DNA of 63,261 nucleotides from Microcystis viridis FACHB-1342. GTDB taxonomy: Bacteria > Cyanobacteriota > Cyanobacteriia > Cyanobacteriales > Microcystaceae. The position numbers and the translations under genes are program-made. The notes below the pieces were generated by a model, which was not told the DNA's origin, ran no database searches, and saw only the letters and a program-made list of their open reading frames with translations. The DNA is taken from NCBI RefSeq assembly GCF_014698335.1, contig NZ_JACJSV010000016.1:1-63261 (forward strand). The letters run 5' to 3'. Positions 16,891 through 27,207 of this stretch are shown here, one piece after another. Position 1 is the stretch's first letter; each line of letters starts with the position of its first letter.

Positions 16891-17529
16891 TCAGCCAGCC
16901 CTATCTAAAATATCCAATAATTCTAGGGGATGGTGAATGAGATGATCGGGGTTAAATTGGGTGAGAATTTGAGGGGAATTAAAGCCCCAAGCGACGGCCA
17001 CCACTTGCACTCGACTTTTTTGGGCAGCAGTAATATCTCTGGTTTCATCGCCGACATAAATCATTTCATCGGGACAGAATTTATTTTGTCGGATCAGGCG
17101 ATCGATAATTTTGTGTTTGCCGAATAAAGGCGTTCCCGAACAGATAAAATCAAATAAATTTAAGAGTTGATTATTACCTAAAAATATGGTGAGATTTTCT
17201 TTGGTATTAGAAGTGATTATTCCTAATCTATAGCCTCTTTCTTTAAGAGTAGCAAGGCAGGGATGCCAGCCATGAAAGGGTTTCAGGCAGTCAATTTGTT
17301 TATTTAATTCCCGTTTAACTCGATAGAGTAAAAAAGGGATTTTAACGGGAGAAACTTGGGATTGTTTAATAATTTCTTGGGAACTAAGGTTTTTTAGTCT
17401 GGCCAAATCTTCCTCATTGACGGGTTGATAACCAAAATTTTTAGCCAAACGATTGACAATCTCCACGAAAGTATCGTGGGTATCGGCGATAGTACCATCA
17501 AAATCGAACACGACTACTTTAATTGTCAT
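16891..17529 (-). CDS. HAD-superfamily hydrolase (phosphoglycolate-phosphatase-like)
   Basis: A 212-residue haloacid-dehalogenase-type phosphatase. Motif [18 protein letters not shown] carries the nucleophile Asp near residue 9 and the acid/base Asp two later. Motif II is [12 protein letters not shown], the motif III lysine is in [10 protein letters not shown], and motif IV is [15 protein letters not shown] helical cap (about 18-85) places it in subfamily IA, like Gph. The substrate is not determined; AHBA- or phosphoglycolate-type phosphatases look similar. Its start overlaps the queG stop region by 11 bp, so the two are translated from one message. Confidence 0.82.
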   Translation of the reverse strand: MTIKVVVFDFDGTIADTHDTFVEIVNRLAKNFGYQPVNEEDLARLKNLSSQEIIKQSQVSPVKIPFLLYRVKRELNKQIDCLKPFHGWHPCLATLKERGYRLGIITSNTKENLTIFLGNNQLLNLFDFICSGTPLFGKHKIIDRLIRQNKFCPDEMIYVGDETRDITAAQKSRVQVVAVAWGFNSPQILTQFNPDHLIHHPLELLDILDRAG

Positions 17530-18466
17530 CTTGTGGGGGGTGAGGGGAATGGGCTAAATTAGCTTGGGCATTACGTCGCCACTGCTGGGGTTTAATTCGA
17601 CGTAGGGCTGACGAGATAAAACGACGATCCCACTCCTCTATAGTTAGATTAGCTAATTCCTCCAACTTTGGCGAGAGGTTTTCCGGACGAGGTTGAAAAT
17701 CCTCCACGTCGGTAACTTGGGCAAAACGTTGATTCCAAGGACAGACATCTTGACAGATATCGCAGCCAGCGACCCAACCCTGTAAATTCTTGGCAATTTC
17801 TGTAGGCAAAGTTACAGCACGATTTTCGATGGTATGGTATGCAATACAGCGATTAGCATCCACCACAGAGGGACTAACTATTGCTTGGGTGGGACAGGCG
17901 CTTAAACAACGGCTACAGGTGCCACAATGGGCGCTATGGGGTCGATCGGGTTCTAAAGGTAAATTAGTTAATATTTCCCCTAAAAAGACCCAACTGCCGT
18001 AATTACGAGTAATTAAGTTACCATTCTTGGCAATCCAGCCGATCCCTGCTCTTTGCGCCCAAACTTTATCCTGTACTGGTCCGGTATCCACATAGTAACG
18101 GGTTTGAATTTGCTCCCCCTGACTTTCTAACCATTGACTGAGGGCCTTTAATTTTTTACTTAATACTTTGTGATAATCCCTTCCCCAAGCATAACGGGAA
18201 ATTTTGCCATGGTTTTGTTCTTGACTGTGTTGCTGGGGGGTGTAGTAGTTAAGGGCAAGACATATTAGCGATCGCACTTCTGGCCAAAGAGTTTTGATAT
18301 CCTGTCGTTTCGGGTTAGTCATCCAATCCATATCAGCTTGATAACCCCGCTCTAACCAGCTTTTTAGATGGGATACCGCCGAGTCTTGACTATCCACAGA
18401 AGCAATACCGACCCCATGGAAACCTAACTCTAGCGCTTTTTCTTTGATCTGTGTTTCTGTCACCAT
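17519..18466 (-). CDS. queG: Epoxyqueuosine reductase
   Basis: A 315-residue cobalamin-dependent iron-sulfur enzyme that performs the last step of queuosine synthesis in tRNA. Two ferredoxin-type clusters are evident: [16 protein letters not shown] near 181-196 and [11 protein letters not shown] near 238-248. Upstream, [20 protein letters not shown] carries the catalytic Asp (VDTGP) and the conserved KNG...[12 protein letters not shown] segment follows. The length is shorter than E. coli QueG, which has an extra HEAT domain, but matches shorter bacterial forms. It is the first gene of a pair with the HAD phosphatase. Confidence 0.92.
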   Translation of the reverse strand: MVTETQIKEKALELGFHGVGIASVDSQDSAVSHLKSWLERGYQADMDWMTNPKRQDIKTLWPEVRSLICLALNYYTPQQHSQEQNHGKISRYAWGRDYHKVLSKKLKALSQWLESQGEQIQTRYYVDTGPVQDKVWAQRAGIGWIAKNGNLITRNYGSWVFLGEILTNLPLEPDRPHSAHCGTCSRCLSACPTQAIVSPSVVDANRCIAYHTIENRAVTLPTEIAKNLQGWVAGCDICQDVCPWNQRFAQVTDVEDFQPRPENLSPKLEELANLTIEEWDRRFISSALRRIKPQQWRRNAQANLAHSPHPPQDDN

Positions 18467-18600
18467 AGAAATATCTTAAGTCAAGTATTTGTAACAATTA
18501 TTTACAATGATCAATTTATTGAGCCAAATCCCAGGCTCAACAGTTAGAAACCATGATCAACGAAGAAACTGTGGTTCCCGTCACCGCTATATCGTCCTCA

Positions 18601-18717
18601 TACTAAATCCAGTTATTAAAAACTGATTATTTATTCTCCGTTTTGCATGAGTGCATGAGTAGAAAACGGGTTTCTCGGAGAAACCCGTTTTCTGTGCGTT
18701 ACTCAACGGATTTAGTA
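18601..18717. mobile_element. MITE-like element, copy 2, with a hairpin core
   Basis: A 117-bp element with ends TACTAAATCC and GGATTTAGTA, inverted relative to the copy at 14518-14621. Its ends match that copy for about 25 bases on each side. The core is different: a strong perfect hairpin at 18661-18693 (AGAAAACGGGTTTCT...AGAAACCCGTTTTCT) of the type seen alone at 41395 and 45589. It lies in the divergent gap between queG and the DRRAAEA-repeat gene. Confidence 0.72.
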
Positions 18718-18813
18718 TAACTATTGACTTGCTCAATTAACACCCGTCCCTAAAATGACTTGTACTTTGCTAGTACAATTATAGTAAAATAAGAAAGATT
18801 AAAACAAATAACC

Positions 18814-19575
18814 ATGTCTCAACCGATTACCATCGAAGATATCTATAAACTTTTTGAGAAAACTAACGAAAAGTTTGAACAATCACGCCAAGAATACGAT
18901 CGCCGGGCTGCCGAAGCCAAGGACGAAGCCGATCGCCGGGCTGCCGAAGCCGATCGCCGGGCTGCCGAAGCCGATCGCCGGGCTGCCGAAGCCGATCGCC
19001 GGGCCGCTGAATACGATCGCCGGGCTGCCGAAGCCAAGGACGAGGCCGATCGCCGGGCCGCTGAATACGATCGCCGGGCCGCTGAAGCTAAGGCCGAAGC
19101 AGATCGCCGTTTGGCCGAGCTAGAGAAAACAGTGGCTAATACCAGTCGTGCGGTGGATAGTTTAACCACTCGCTGGGGAAGATTTGTCGAGGAATTAGTC
19201 GAACCTGCTGTTATTGGCCTATTTCGTAGCAAAGGTATCGATGTTAAAGAAACCTACAGTCGTGCCAGGGTAAAACGGCAAGGAATAGCCATGGAGATTG
19301 ACATTTTAGCCGTCGATGAAACCGAGGTAGTTTTAGTAGAATGTAAGTCTCGTTTATCGAAAGATGATGTCAACGATTTTTTAGAAAAATTAAGTCGATT
19401 TAAACAAGCATTTCCCCATTATAAGAACTATCAGGCTTATGGTGCAGTGGCGGGAATAGAAATAGACGAAGGAGTAGATCGTTATGCCTATAAACAGGGT
19501 TTATTTGTGATTAAACCATCGGGAGAAACGGTAGAAATTATTAATGATTCTGGTTTCGAGCCTAAATTATGGTAA
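18814..19575 (+). CDS. DRRAAEA-repeat coiled-coil protein with PD-(D/E)XK nuclease-like domain
   Basis: A 253-residue protein in three parts. Residues 1-25 are a leader (ITIEDIYKLFEKTNEKFEQ). Residues 28-102 are about ten heptads of the types ADRRAAE, YDRRAAE and AKDEADRRAAE, predicted to form one long coiled coil. Residues about 110-253 form a nuclease-like domain with MEIDILAVDETEVVLVECKS, the D...E-x-K core of PD-(D/E)XK enzymes. The C-terminal part resembles DUF3782-type proteins, common in cyanobacteria with unknown role. The repeat DNA is built from GATCGCCGGGC units, near matches to the HIP1 core. The ATG at 18814 is well placed. Confidence 0.7.
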   Translation: MSQPITIEDIYKLFEKTNEKFEQSRQEYDRRAAEAKDEADRRAAEADRRAAEADRRAAEADRRAAEYDRRAAEAKDEADRRAAEYDRRAAEAKAEADRRLAELEKTVANTSRAVDSLTTRWGRFVEELVEPAVIGLFRSKGIDVKETYSRARVKRQGIAMEIDILAVDETEVVLVECKSRLSKDDVNDFLEKLSRFKQAFPHYKNYQAYGAVAGIEIDEGVDRYAYKQGLFVIKPSGETVEIINDSGFEPKLW

Positions 19576-19634
19576 GAGAAAGATGGGTATTTCATCTGGC
19601 AAAGTATTGGCAGCAGGTTTAATTTTTCCAACTT

Positions 19635-19693
19635 AGCACTAAACTAACTTATGGATACGATGCACGATTAGTATTCATATCTTGGTTAAGTAA
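19635..19693. repeat. Unclassified 59-bp conserved element, copy 1
   Basis: The stretch from ACTAAACTAACTTATGGATA through TCTTGGTTAAGTAA aligns with 45768-45826 at roughly 75 percent over 56 bases (hand alignment). Both copies lie in long gaps upstream of plus-strand genes (lpdA here, flv4 there). It does not translate sensibly and may be the end of a lost mobile element. The rest of the 19576-19997 gap holds a weak hairpin (GCCAGTTT...AAAACTGGC, about 19871-19915) and nothing else I can support. Confidence 0.4.
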
Positions 19694-19997
19694 CACCTTG
19701 CATAATTAATTTTTGAGGATGCAAAAACGGCAAAAATAAGGATTAAATTGCCTAAAATCTGTGAATAGAGCATTTAAAATTCTCCTGACTACTGACGACC
19801 GGCTCCTAACCCCAACAACAATTTTTGATTTTTACCAGAGGTCTAGTAACGTCTTGTCCTAAAATTGCCAATAGCCAGTTTCAATGCACAAGAGTCTGAT
19901 GGCTAAAAACTGGCTCCAGTTTTTGACCGGGATAGCACCGCTTGATCGCAGTGGATCGTAAAATGAGATAATGCTAACTTTGAGAGTCAGAGAGACT

Positions 19998-21428
19998 ATG
20001 AGTGAATTCGACTACGATTTAATTATTATCGGTGCTGGAGTTGGTGGCCACGGAGCAGCCCTACACGCGGTCAAATGTGGGCTAAAAACGGCTATTATCG
20101 AAGCCAAAGATATGGGAGGAACCTGTGTTAATCGAGGTTGTATTCCCTCTAAAGCTTTACTGGCAGCCTCGGGACGAGTGCGCGAATTGGCCGATAGTGA
20201 CCATCTGAAAAGTTTAGGTATTGCCATCGGTGGCGTGAATTTTGACCGTCCGACAATTGCCGATCATGCTAACAACCTTGTCAGTAAAATTAGAGGCGAT
20301 CTCACTAATAGTCTTAAACGTCTCAAGGTTGATACTATCCACGGTTGGGGAAAAATCGCCGGCCCGCAAAAAGTTAGCGTCATCGGGGATAGTGGCGAAA
20401 AAATCTACACCGCTAAGGATATTATGCTCTGTCCGGGGTCGGTTCCCTTTGTCCCACCGGGGATCGAGATCGATCATAAAACGGTTTTTACCAGTGATGA
20501 GGCCGTTAGATTAGAAACTTTACCCAAGTGGATCGCAATTATCGGTAGTGGTTATATCGGTCTGGAATTTTCGGATATATACACCGCTTTGGGTTGTGAA
20601 GTGACGATGATCGAAGCTTTAGACAGTCTCATGCCTGGATTTGACCCAGAAATCTCGAAAATCGCTGAAAGAGTTCTGATTAAACCTAGAGACATCGAGA
20701 CTTATGTGGGAGTTTTGGCAAAAAGTATTAAACCGGGGAATCCTGTGGCCATTGAACTGGTGGACGCAAAAAGCAAAGAAGCGATCGAAATTTTAGAAGT
20801 AGATGCTTGTTTAGTCGCTACAGGGAGAATCCCAGCGACCAAGAATCTCGGACTGGAATTTGTCGGGGTAGAACTGGATAAACGCGGTTTTATTGCGGTT
20901 AATGACAAAATGCAGGTAATTCAGGACGGTGAACCGATTCCCCATCTCTGGGCTGTGGGCGATGCTACGGGTAAAATGATGTTAGCTCACGCTGCTTCGG
21001 GTCAAGGGGTAATAGCCATTGAAAATATCTGTAATCGCCCAAAAACCATCGATTATCGCAGTATTCCCGCCGCCGCTTTTACCCACCCCGAAATTAGTTA
21101 TGTGGGTTTAACGGAACCGCAAGCAGAAGTTTTGGCACAGCAAGAAGGGTATAAGGTTGCTTCTGTCAAGACCTATTTTAAGGGAAATTCTAAAGCTTTA
21201 GCGGAAGGAGAAACGGAAGGCATCGCTAAAGTCGTTTATCGTCAGGATACGGGGGAATTACTCGGTGTTCATATTATCGGTATCCACGCATCGGATTTAA
21301 TTCAAGAAGCGGCCAATGCGATCGCTGAACGTAAATCTGTCCATGAACTCGCTTTCCGCATCCACACCCATCCAACTCTCTCAGAAGTCCTCGACGAAGC
21401 TTATAAACGAGCAGAAGTAGCAGCATAG
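19998..21428 (+). CDS. lpdA: Dihydrolipoyl dehydrogenase (E3)
   Basis: A 476-residue FAD-dependent disulfide oxidoreductase, the E3 subunit of pyruvate dehydrogenase and possibly the glycine cleavage system. The FAD-binding [13 protein letters not shown] and the redox-active pair in [16 protein letters not shown] lie near the N-terminus. The NAD-binding [13 protein letters not shown] is in the middle, and the C-terminal [10 protein letters not shown] dimer motif holds the catalytic His-Glu. I use the ATG at 19998 ([11 protein letters not shown]); the frame opens nine codons earlier, but those residues do not fit the family. A heptamer array follows the stop. Confidence 0.93.
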   Translation: MSEFDYDLIIIGAGVGGHGAALHAVKCGLKTAIIEAKDMGGTCVNRGCIPSKALLAASGRVRELADSDHLKSLGIAIGGVNFDRPTIADHANNLVSKIRGDLTNSLKRLKVDTIHGWGKIAGPQKVSVIGDSGEKIYTAKDIMLCPGSVPFVPPGIEIDHKTVFTSDEAVRLETLPKWIAIIGSGYIGLEFSDIYTALGCEVTMIEALDSLMPGFDPEISKIAERVLIKPRDIETYVGVLAKSIKPGNPVAIELVDAKSKEAIEILEVDACLVATGRIPATKNLGLEFVGVELDKRGFIAVNDKMQVIQDGEPIPHLWAVGDATGKMMLAHAASGQGVIAIENICNRPKTIDYRSIPAAAFTHPEISYVGLTEPQAEVLAQQEGYKVASVKTYFKGNSKALAEGETEGIAKVVYRQDTGELLGVHIIGIHASDLIQEAANAIAERKSVHELAFRIHTHPTLSEVLDEAYKRAEVAA

Positions 21429-21429
21429 A

Positions 21430-21462
21430 GTCAGTTATCAGTTATCAGTGATCAGTTATCAC
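21430..21462 (+). repeat. Heptamer array after lpdA
   Basis: Four AGTTATC-type units, slightly degenerate (AGTGATC once), begin two bases after the lpdA stop in sense orientation. They belong to the family described in the findings. Confidence 0.75.
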
Positions 21463-21526
21463 CGTTAAGTTTCCGACTCCTGAATTCTGACTCCTTTCTC
21501 TTTTTTTACTTTTTACTTTAAAGATT

Positions 21527-21703
21527 ATGTTTGGATTAGGTTGGCCAGAAATAGTAATTATTGCTGTGGTTATTGTCCTGATATTTGGACCGAAAAAAAT
21601 ACCCGAATTTGGGGCAGCTTTGGGGAAAACTTTACGGGGATTTAAGGAAGAAATCAATCAAGATGAGCAAGAAATTGAAGACAATGACGAGAAAATGAGA
21701 TAG
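21527..21703 (+). CDS. tatA: Sec-independent translocase subunit TatA/E
   Basis: A 58-residue protein starting MFGLGWPEIVIIAVVIVLIF. It has a short N-terminal membrane helix, the FGPKKIPEFGAALGKTLRGF amphipathic-helix motif with the invariant FGP, and an acidic tail. This is the TatA/TatE pattern: oligomers form the pore that passes folded twin-arginine substrates across the thylakoid or plasma membrane. At 58 residues it is shorter than most cyanobacterial TatA proteins, but the core is complete. No tatC is nearby. A gene this small is easily missed. Confidence 0.9.
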   Translation: MFGLGWPEIVIIAVVIVLIFGPKKIPEFGAALGKTLRGFKEEINQDEQEIEDNDEKMR

Positions 21704-21717
21704 ATTTCGGCTCTCAG

Positions 21718-21783
21718 GGCGAATGCAATTCGCCCCTACAATAATATTATTGCGCCAATGGTAGGGGCGCACCGCGTGCGCCC
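21718..21783. repeat. Double-hairpin intergenic repeat
   Basis: Two palindromic arms, GGGCGAATGCAATTCGCCC (21718-21736) and GGGCGCACCGCGTGCGCCC (21765-21783), flank CCTACAATAATATT. It sits 15 bp after the tatA stop and could also act as a transcription barrier between tatA and the convergent tldD. No T-run follows it on the plus strand. Confidence 0.6.
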
Positions 21784-21928
21784 AAAAATTGAGATGCCCC
21801 CCCTAATTTGTTAAGCTAAAGGTTTTGATGTACTTAGTTTCTAACCTTCTTTTTAGGTAGGAGAATTGCCAGATTCTTTCTTGGAGCCTCTTGCCCTCAG
21901 AAGCTGTTTACTGTTTACTGTTGACTGT

Positions 21929-23332
21929 TCACTGAATATCGGCTTCTCCCCCCACCACCACATCGCGGATACGGAGACTGGGGCCACCGCAGCCGACGGG
22001 TAAACCACTTTGACCCCCTTTTCCGCAGCCTCCCGACTCGTCCCAGTAGAAATCATCAGCAATTGCCTCAATATTGGCTAGGGTTTTAAAGACATTACCG
22101 GAGAGAGTCACATCTTTAACGGGTTCAGCAATTTCTCCGTCGCGAATCATCCAAGCTTCCCCGGCGCTAAAAGTGAACATTTCGCCGTTAGTCATGCCTC
22201 CCTGCCAATTTTGGGCATAAACTCCCGTTTTTATCCCCGAAAATAACTCTGGAACGGGAGTGGTTCCCCGTTCAATCCAAGTGTTGGTCATGCGGACAAT
22301 GGGCGGATAATGATAATTGAGACAACGGGCGTTACCGGTCGGTTTTTCGCCTAATTTGCCCGCCGTTTCCCGCGAATGCAGTCTTCCCACCAAAACCCCA
22401 TCTTTAATTAACTGAGTCGTCGTCGCAGGGGTTCCCTCATCGTCATAAAAATAACTGCCTCGATGACCTTCCGGATAGGCCCCGTCAAAGATTTGCAGGT
22501 TATCCGGTCCGAAACGTTTGCCCATACTCATCACTTCCAAAAGGTCAGGATTTTCGTATAACATATCTGCCTCGGAAAGGTGGCCAAAAGCCTCATGGAC
22601 GAACAGACCGGTTAAAATGGGATCGATGACGACGGTGTAGGTATCGCCCTTGACAGGGGGCAAAACTAGGGCTTGTACGGCCCGTTTAGCCGACCCTTGC
22701 ACCTGTTCTTCTAAATTGACCAGATCCTCGAAAGCTTTTCGGGATCCTGTGGTTTCCCGGCCCGTTTGTACGCTGTCCCCATCCCTAGCGGTGGCCGAAA
22801 AACGCATTTCTAAGTCCGACCATTTTTGTTCGATTAAAGTCCCGTCAGAAGTGCCTAAAAGAATATGTTGACTGCTATCGCTGTAACGGACGGAAGTGGT
22901 GGCAATACTGGGATGATGTTGACGCAGTAAGTTATTATAGCGATCGCAGAGGGCTTTTTTATCGGCTAATGGCACTAAACGGGGATCCGTTCCCGTTAAA
23001 GGCAATTCACAACTAATAATTACAGGTTCTACCGGAGCAATCAGGGTTTCTTCTTCCCCAATTAAACGGGCAGCAGCGATCGCATCTTCTAATCGTTCCT
23101 GTAAACTGGATAATTGATTAAAGCTGGCAAATCCCCAACCTCCTTTATAACAAGCGCGTACCTGACCACCGATAGCAATACCTTCGCTGAGGGTTTCCAC
23201 TCGTTCGGAACGCAGTAGAATATTAGTCCCCCGCGCTTCTTCCAGACGAATTGTCAGGAAATCGACGCGGTTTTTATAACGGTTAATCAGTTCACTAATT
23301 AGGTTTTTATAATCGTTTAGAGTATCGGTCAT
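21929..23332 (-). CDS. tldD: TldD-type metalloprotease
   Basis: A 467-residue member of the TldD/PmbA family, zinc proteases that work as TldD-TldE dimers and process peptides such as microcin or unfolded substrates. The zinc motif HExxxH is in GLFVHEAFGHLSEADML. The C-terminal GGCGKGGQSGLPVGCGGPSL glycine-rich loop is typical of TldD. I place the start at the ATG 23332 (MTDTLNDYKNL); the frame opens 33 codons earlier through repeat-derived sequence (MSSYQFTLYCLLFTDH), which is not protein-like. Its tldE/pmbA partner is not in the window. Confidence 0.88.
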   Translation of the reverse strand: MTDTLNDYKNLISELINRYKNRVDFLTIRLEEARGTNILLRSERVETLSEGIAIGGQVRACYKGGWGFASFNQLSSLQERLEDAIAAARLIGEEETLIAPVEPVIISCELPLTGTDPRLVPLADKKALCDRYNNLLRQHHPSIATTSVRYSDSSQHILLGTSDGTLIEQKWSDLEMRFSATARDGDSVQTGRETTGSRKAFEDLVNLEEQVQGSAKRAVQALVLPPVKGDTYTVVIDPILTGLFVHEAFGHLSEADMLYENPDLLEVMSMGKRFGPDNLQIFDGAYPEGHRGSYFYDDEGTPATTTQLIKDGVLVGRLHSRETAGKLGEKPTGNARCLNYHYPPIVRMTNTWIERGTTPVPELFSGIKTGVYAQNWQGGMTNGEMFTFSAGEAWMIRDGEIAEPVKDVTLSGNVFKTLANIEAIADDFYWDESGGCGKGGQSGLPVGCGGPSLRIRDVVVGGEADIQ

Positions 23333-23404
23333 GGGAATTAGGAAGTGGGGTGTGGGGTGTGGGGTGATGGGAGATTTTTTGCTGTGATCAGTAAACAGTA
23401 AACA

Positions 23405-23475
23405 GTAAAGAGTGAACTGATAACTGCTCACTGATAACTGATTACTGATAACTGATAACTGATTACTGATAACTG
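23405..23475 (-). repeat. Heptamer array between carB and tldD
   Basis: About eight AGTTATC/AGTAATC units on the minus strand begin a few bases after the carB stop at 23479. They are in sense orientation to both carB and tldD and fill most of the gap between them. Confidence 0.8.
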
Positions 23476-23478
23476 AAA

Positions 23479-26400
23479 TTAGGCGAGATAATCCTGTAAA
23501 GCTTTCACCTCTAAAGGTTGAGATTGCAGGGATTTTAAGGCCGCTACCGTCGCTTTTGCCCCGGCGATAGTGGTGATAATTGGTAACTTATAATCGAGGG
23601 CAGTACGGCGAATTTTTCGGCCATCGTTTTGGGATTCTTCACCACTGGGAGTATTGACAATAAACTGAATCCAGTCATTTTTGATCCAATCGACAACGTC
23701 GGGACGGCCTTCGTGAATCTTTAGCACTAAATCGATATTTTCGCAACCGTTTTCTAACAAAACTTTACGAGTTCCGGAAGTGGCGACGACGCGAAAACCG
23801 AGGGATTGCAGATCCTTAACCACGGGAACCATGGGGGTTTTATCGCGATCGCTCATCGAGACGAAAACCGTCCCACTGGTGGCTAAGATCACGCCAGCGG
23901 CCATTTCTGCTTTAGCGAAAGCTTTGCCAAAATCGCTGTCAATCCCCATTACTTCGCCTGTAGAACGCATTTCTGGTCCCAGGAGAGTATCAGCACCGGG
24001 GAACTTCTGGAAGGGTAAAACCGCTTCTTTCACGGCAATATGACGGGGAATTGCTTCGCTGATGATACCCAATTCCGTCAGGGTTTTGCCCGACATGACG
24101 AGGGAGGCAACTTTTGCTAAAGGAACTCCCGTTGCTTTGGAAACGTAGGGAACAGTACGACTAGCGCGGGGATTCGCTTCTAAGATATAAACTGTCTCTC
24201 CCTGTACCGCATACTGGATATTCATCAAACCGATTACTTTTAACGCTTTCGCTAGTTCCACCGTCCATTGTCGAATTGTGGTTAAAACCGAGGCGCTCAG
24301 GGACGTATGGGGGATAGAACAGGCAGAATCGCCCGAATGTACGCCCGCTTGTTCGATATGTTCCATTAATCCCCCGATAACGACTGTTCCCGTGGCATCT
24401 GAGAGGGCATCCACATCCACTTCGATGGCATTTTCGAGGAATTTATCGATTAAAATCGGGTGATCCGGTTCTATCTGTACCGCATACTTCATATAGCGTT
24501 CCAATTCGCTATCGGAATAGACGATTTCCATTGCCCGACCGCCCAAAACATAGGACGGACGTACTACTACAGGATAACCGATGCGTTGAGCCACTGCTTG
24601 GGATTCTTGGAAATTGCGGGCAATACCGTTGAGGGGTTGTCGGATATCTAATTGTCGGAGGATTTGTTCAAAACGTTCCCGATCTTCGGCGGCATCGATC
24701 GAATCGGGTGAAGTTCCCCAAATTTTGGTATTTACGGGACAATTAGGCGATTCTAAATATTTTTGCAGGGGAACGGCCAGTTTTAAGGGAGTTTGCCCAC
24801 CGAATTGAATAATTAAACCCTCTGGTTGTTCCGCTTCGATGATATTTAAGACATCTTCTTTAGTCAGGGGTTCAAAGTAAAGGCGATCGCTGGTATCGTA
24901 ATCGGTGGAGACAGTTTCCGGGTTAGAGTTGACCATAATCGTCTCAAAACCGGCTTGACTGAGAGAAAAAGCGGCATGACAACAACAGTAGTCAAATTCT
25001 ATCCCCTGGCCGATGCGATTGGGACCACCACCGAGGATCATCACTTTGCGTTTATCGGAGGGTAAAACTTCCGATTCTACCCGTTCGTAGGTGGAATAAT
25101 AGTAGGGTGTTAGGGCTTCAAATTCTGCCGCGCAGGTATCCACCATTTTATAGACTGGAACAATACCTAAACCCTTGCGATAACTTCTTACTTCGTCCTC
25201 GCTGGTGTTGGTGGCGAAGGCGATTTGGCGATCGCTAAAACCCTGTTGTTTAATAGCGAATAGGTTCTCTTGGCTGAGACTTTTCAGGGGAGTTCGTTTG
25301 AGAAACTTCTCGGTTTCCATCAAATCAGCCAATTTATCGAGGAACCAGGGATCAATCCCGGTTAGTTCGTGGATTTCCTCCCCATTCATGCCCAATTTAA
25401 AAGCATGATAGATACTATAAACTCGTTCGGGGTTAGGTGTTCGCAAACCGGCCCGGACTTCCGAGAGAGGGGGGAGAGTTTCGACTTTATCGCAACCAAA
25501 GCCAAAACGTCCCGTTTCTAGGGAGCGAAGAGCTTTTTGGAAGGATTCTTGGAAAGTTCGACCGATAGCCATAGCTTCCCCGACGGATTTCATCTGGGTG
25601 GTTAGAATCGGTTGGGAGCCGGGGAATTTCTCGAAGGCAAAGCGAGGAATTTTGGTGACGACGTAATCGATAGTCGGTTCAAAGGAAGCCGGGGTTTTTT
25701 TGGTGATATCGTTGGGAATTTCGTCTAAAGTGTAGCCTACTGCTAGTTTAGCGGCAAATTTAGCGATCGGGAATCCCGTGGCTTTTGATGCCAGGGCCGA
25801 AGAACGGGATACCCGGGGATTCATCTCAATCACGATTACGTCGCCGTTAGTGGGATTAACGGAGAATTGGATGTTTGATCCGCCGGTTTCTACGCCAATT
25901 TCCCGAATAATTGCCTTAGAATAGTCCCGGAGGCGTTGGTATTCTTTATCGGTTAGGGTTTGGGCGGGCGCAACCGTAATCGAGTCGCCGGTATGGACCC
26001 CCATAGCGTCAAAGTTTTCGATCGAACAGATGATCACCACGTTATCGGCTAGATCGCGCATAACCTCTAATTCGTATTCTTTCCAGCCAATTAGGGATTT
26101 TTCGACGAGAATTTGCGATGTAGGCGAACAATCTAGCCCATACTGGGCCATCGGTTCAAATTCTTCTTGGTTATAGGCAATACCGCCCCCCGTTCCGCCT
26201 AAAGTGAAGGCCGGCCGGATAATGAGAGGATAGGAACCGATCTGATGACCGATCGCTTTTGCCTCCTCTAAATTGTTGGCAATCCCCGAAGGACAAACGG
26301 GAACACCGATTTTCTCCATTGCTTTTTTGAATAGTTCCCTATCTTCGGCTTTTTCAATAGCGGGAAGTTTTGCCCCGATCAATTCCACGTTATATTTTTC

Positions 26401-26724
26401 TAAAACGCCGCTTTTGGCCAAAGCGACGGCGGTATTCAGGGCAGTTTGACCCCCCATAGTCGGTAGAATCGCATCAGGGCGTTCTTTAGCGATAATTTTC
26501 TCGACAATTTCCGGCAGAATTGGTTCAATATAGGTGCGATCGGCCATTTCTGGATCGGTCATGATCGAGGCGGGGTTAGAATTGACTAAAATTACCTCAT
26601 AACCTTCTTCTCGTAGGGCTTTACAGGCTTGAGTTCCCGAATAGTCGAATTCACAGGCTTGTCCGATGACAATCGGGCCAGCGCCCAAGATTAGGATTTT
26701 CTTTAAGTCATCACGGCGTGGCAT
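23479..26724 (-). CDS. carB: Carbamoyl-phosphate synthase large subunit
   Basis: A 1081-residue enzyme that makes carbamoyl phosphate for arginine and pyrimidine synthesis using ammonia from CarA. Two homologous ATP-grasp halves are visible. The first opens [20 protein letters not shown] and carries [14 protein letters not shown] and [19 protein letters not shown]. The second opens [20 protein letters not shown] and carries [17 protein letters not shown] and [19 protein letters not shown]. An MGS-like regulatory domain (about 935-1075, starting near [14 protein letters not shown]) ends the protein. The full expected length is present. carA is elsewhere. A heptamer array follows the stop. Confidence 0.97.
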   Translation of the reverse strand: MPRRDDLKKILILGAGPIVIGQACEFDYSGTQACKALREEGYEVILVNSNPASIMTDPEMADRTYIEPILPEIVEKIIAKERPDAILPTMGGQTALNTAVALAKSGVLEKYNVELIGAKLPAIEKAEDRELFKKAMEKIGVPVCPSGIANNLEEAKAIGHQIGSYPLIIRPAFTLGGTGGGIAYNQEEFEPMAQYGLDCSPTSQILVEKSLIGWKEYELEVMRDLADNVVIICSIENFDAMGVHTGDSITVAPAQTLTDKEYQRLRDYSKAIIREIGVETGGSNIQFSVNPTNGDVIVIEMNPRVSRSSALASKATGFPIAKFAAKLAVGYTLDEIPNDITKKTPASFEPTIDYVVTKIPRFAFEKFPGSQPILTTQMKSVGEAMAIGRTFQESFQKALRSLETGRFGFGCDKVETLPPLSEVRAGLRTPNPERVYSIYHAFKLGMNGEEIHELTGIDPWFLDKLADLMETEKFLKRTPLKSLSQENLFAIKQQGFSDRQIAFATNTSEDEVRSYRKGLGIVPVYKMVDTCAAEFEALTPYYYSTYERVESEVLPSDKRKVMILGGGPNRIGQGIEFDYCCCHAAFSLSQAGFETIMVNSNPETVSTDYDTSDRLYFEPLTKEDVLNIIEAEQPEGLIIQFGGQTPLKLAVPLQKYLESPNCPVNTKIWGTSPDSIDAAEDRERFEQILRQLDIRQPLNGIARNFQESQAVAQRIGYPVVVRPSYVLGGRAMEIVYSDSELERYMKYAVQIEPDHPILIDKFLENAIEVDVDALSDATGTVVIGGLMEHIEQAGVHSGDSACSIPHTSLSASVLTTIRQWTVELAKALKVIGLMNIQYAVQGETVYILEANPRASRTVPYVSKATGVPLAKVASLVMSGKTLTELGIISEAIPRHIAVKEAVLPFQKFPGADTLLGPEMRSTGEVMGIDSDFGKAFAKAEMAAGVILATSGTVFVSMSDRDKTPMVPVVKDLQSLGFRVVATSGTRKVLLENGCENIDLVLKIHEGRPDVVDWIKNDWIQFIVNTPSGEESQNDGRKIRRTALDYKLPIITTIAGAKATVAALKSLQSQPLEVKALQDYLA

Positions 26725-26954
26725 AGGCTTAGGGTTGCTTGACGATAAACCCCAATCATTGTATATGTTGTCACCCTCGATCCCGCAAAGCTTTATTTAG
26801 GTTTAATGACCTTGTTTGCTTGAGCAGGCAGCAGGCAGCTTTTTTCTCCCCATTTCCCTGATAATTGATCACTGTTTACTGATCACTGATATCGCGTACA
26901 ATGATAAGATTGTTTTCAAAGATACAATAGGCCTTTGTCTTTGCTAGAGAGTTT

Positions 26955-27191
26955 ATGAAAGTTGGCGATCGAGTTCGTGTAATTGAGTCCGTGGTGGTTT
27001 ATCATCATCCTGAACACAAATCGGATCCTTTTGACGTGAAAGGATTAGAGGGAGGGGTGAAAGCTTTTGTCACCGAATGGCGTGGCAGACCGGTTAGCGC
27101 CAATCTACCTGTCCTCGTCGAGTTCAGTAAAAAGTTTAAAGCCCATTTTCGAGATTTTGAGTTAGAAATCGTGGAAAAAGCCGCCGAATAG
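26955..27191 (+). CDS. ftrV: Ferredoxin-thioredoxin reductase, variable chain
   Basis: A 78-residue beta-barrel (SH3-like) protein starting MKVGDRVRVIESVVVYHHPE. KGLEGGVKAFVTEWRGRPVSANLPV and VEFSKKFKAHFRDFELE are typical of the FTR variable subunit. With the catalytic Fe-S chain (ftrC, not in the window), it forms the heterodimer passing electrons from photosynthetic ferredoxin to thioredoxin for light-dependent enzyme control. Length is normal for cyanobacteria. It is transcribed alone from the 230-bp gap shared with carB. Confidence 0.93.
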   Translation: MKVGDRVRVIESVVVYHHPEHKSDPFDVKGLEGGVKAFVTEWRGRPVSANLPVLVEFSKKFKAHFRDFELEIVEKAAE

Positions 27192-27207
27192 GGACTTTTT
27201 CGCTTAT

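Noticed and set aside
18843-19232. A 129-codon antisense frame rich in ARRSAS repeats
   Set aside because: It is the mirror of the DRRAAEA codons in the real gene on the other strand.
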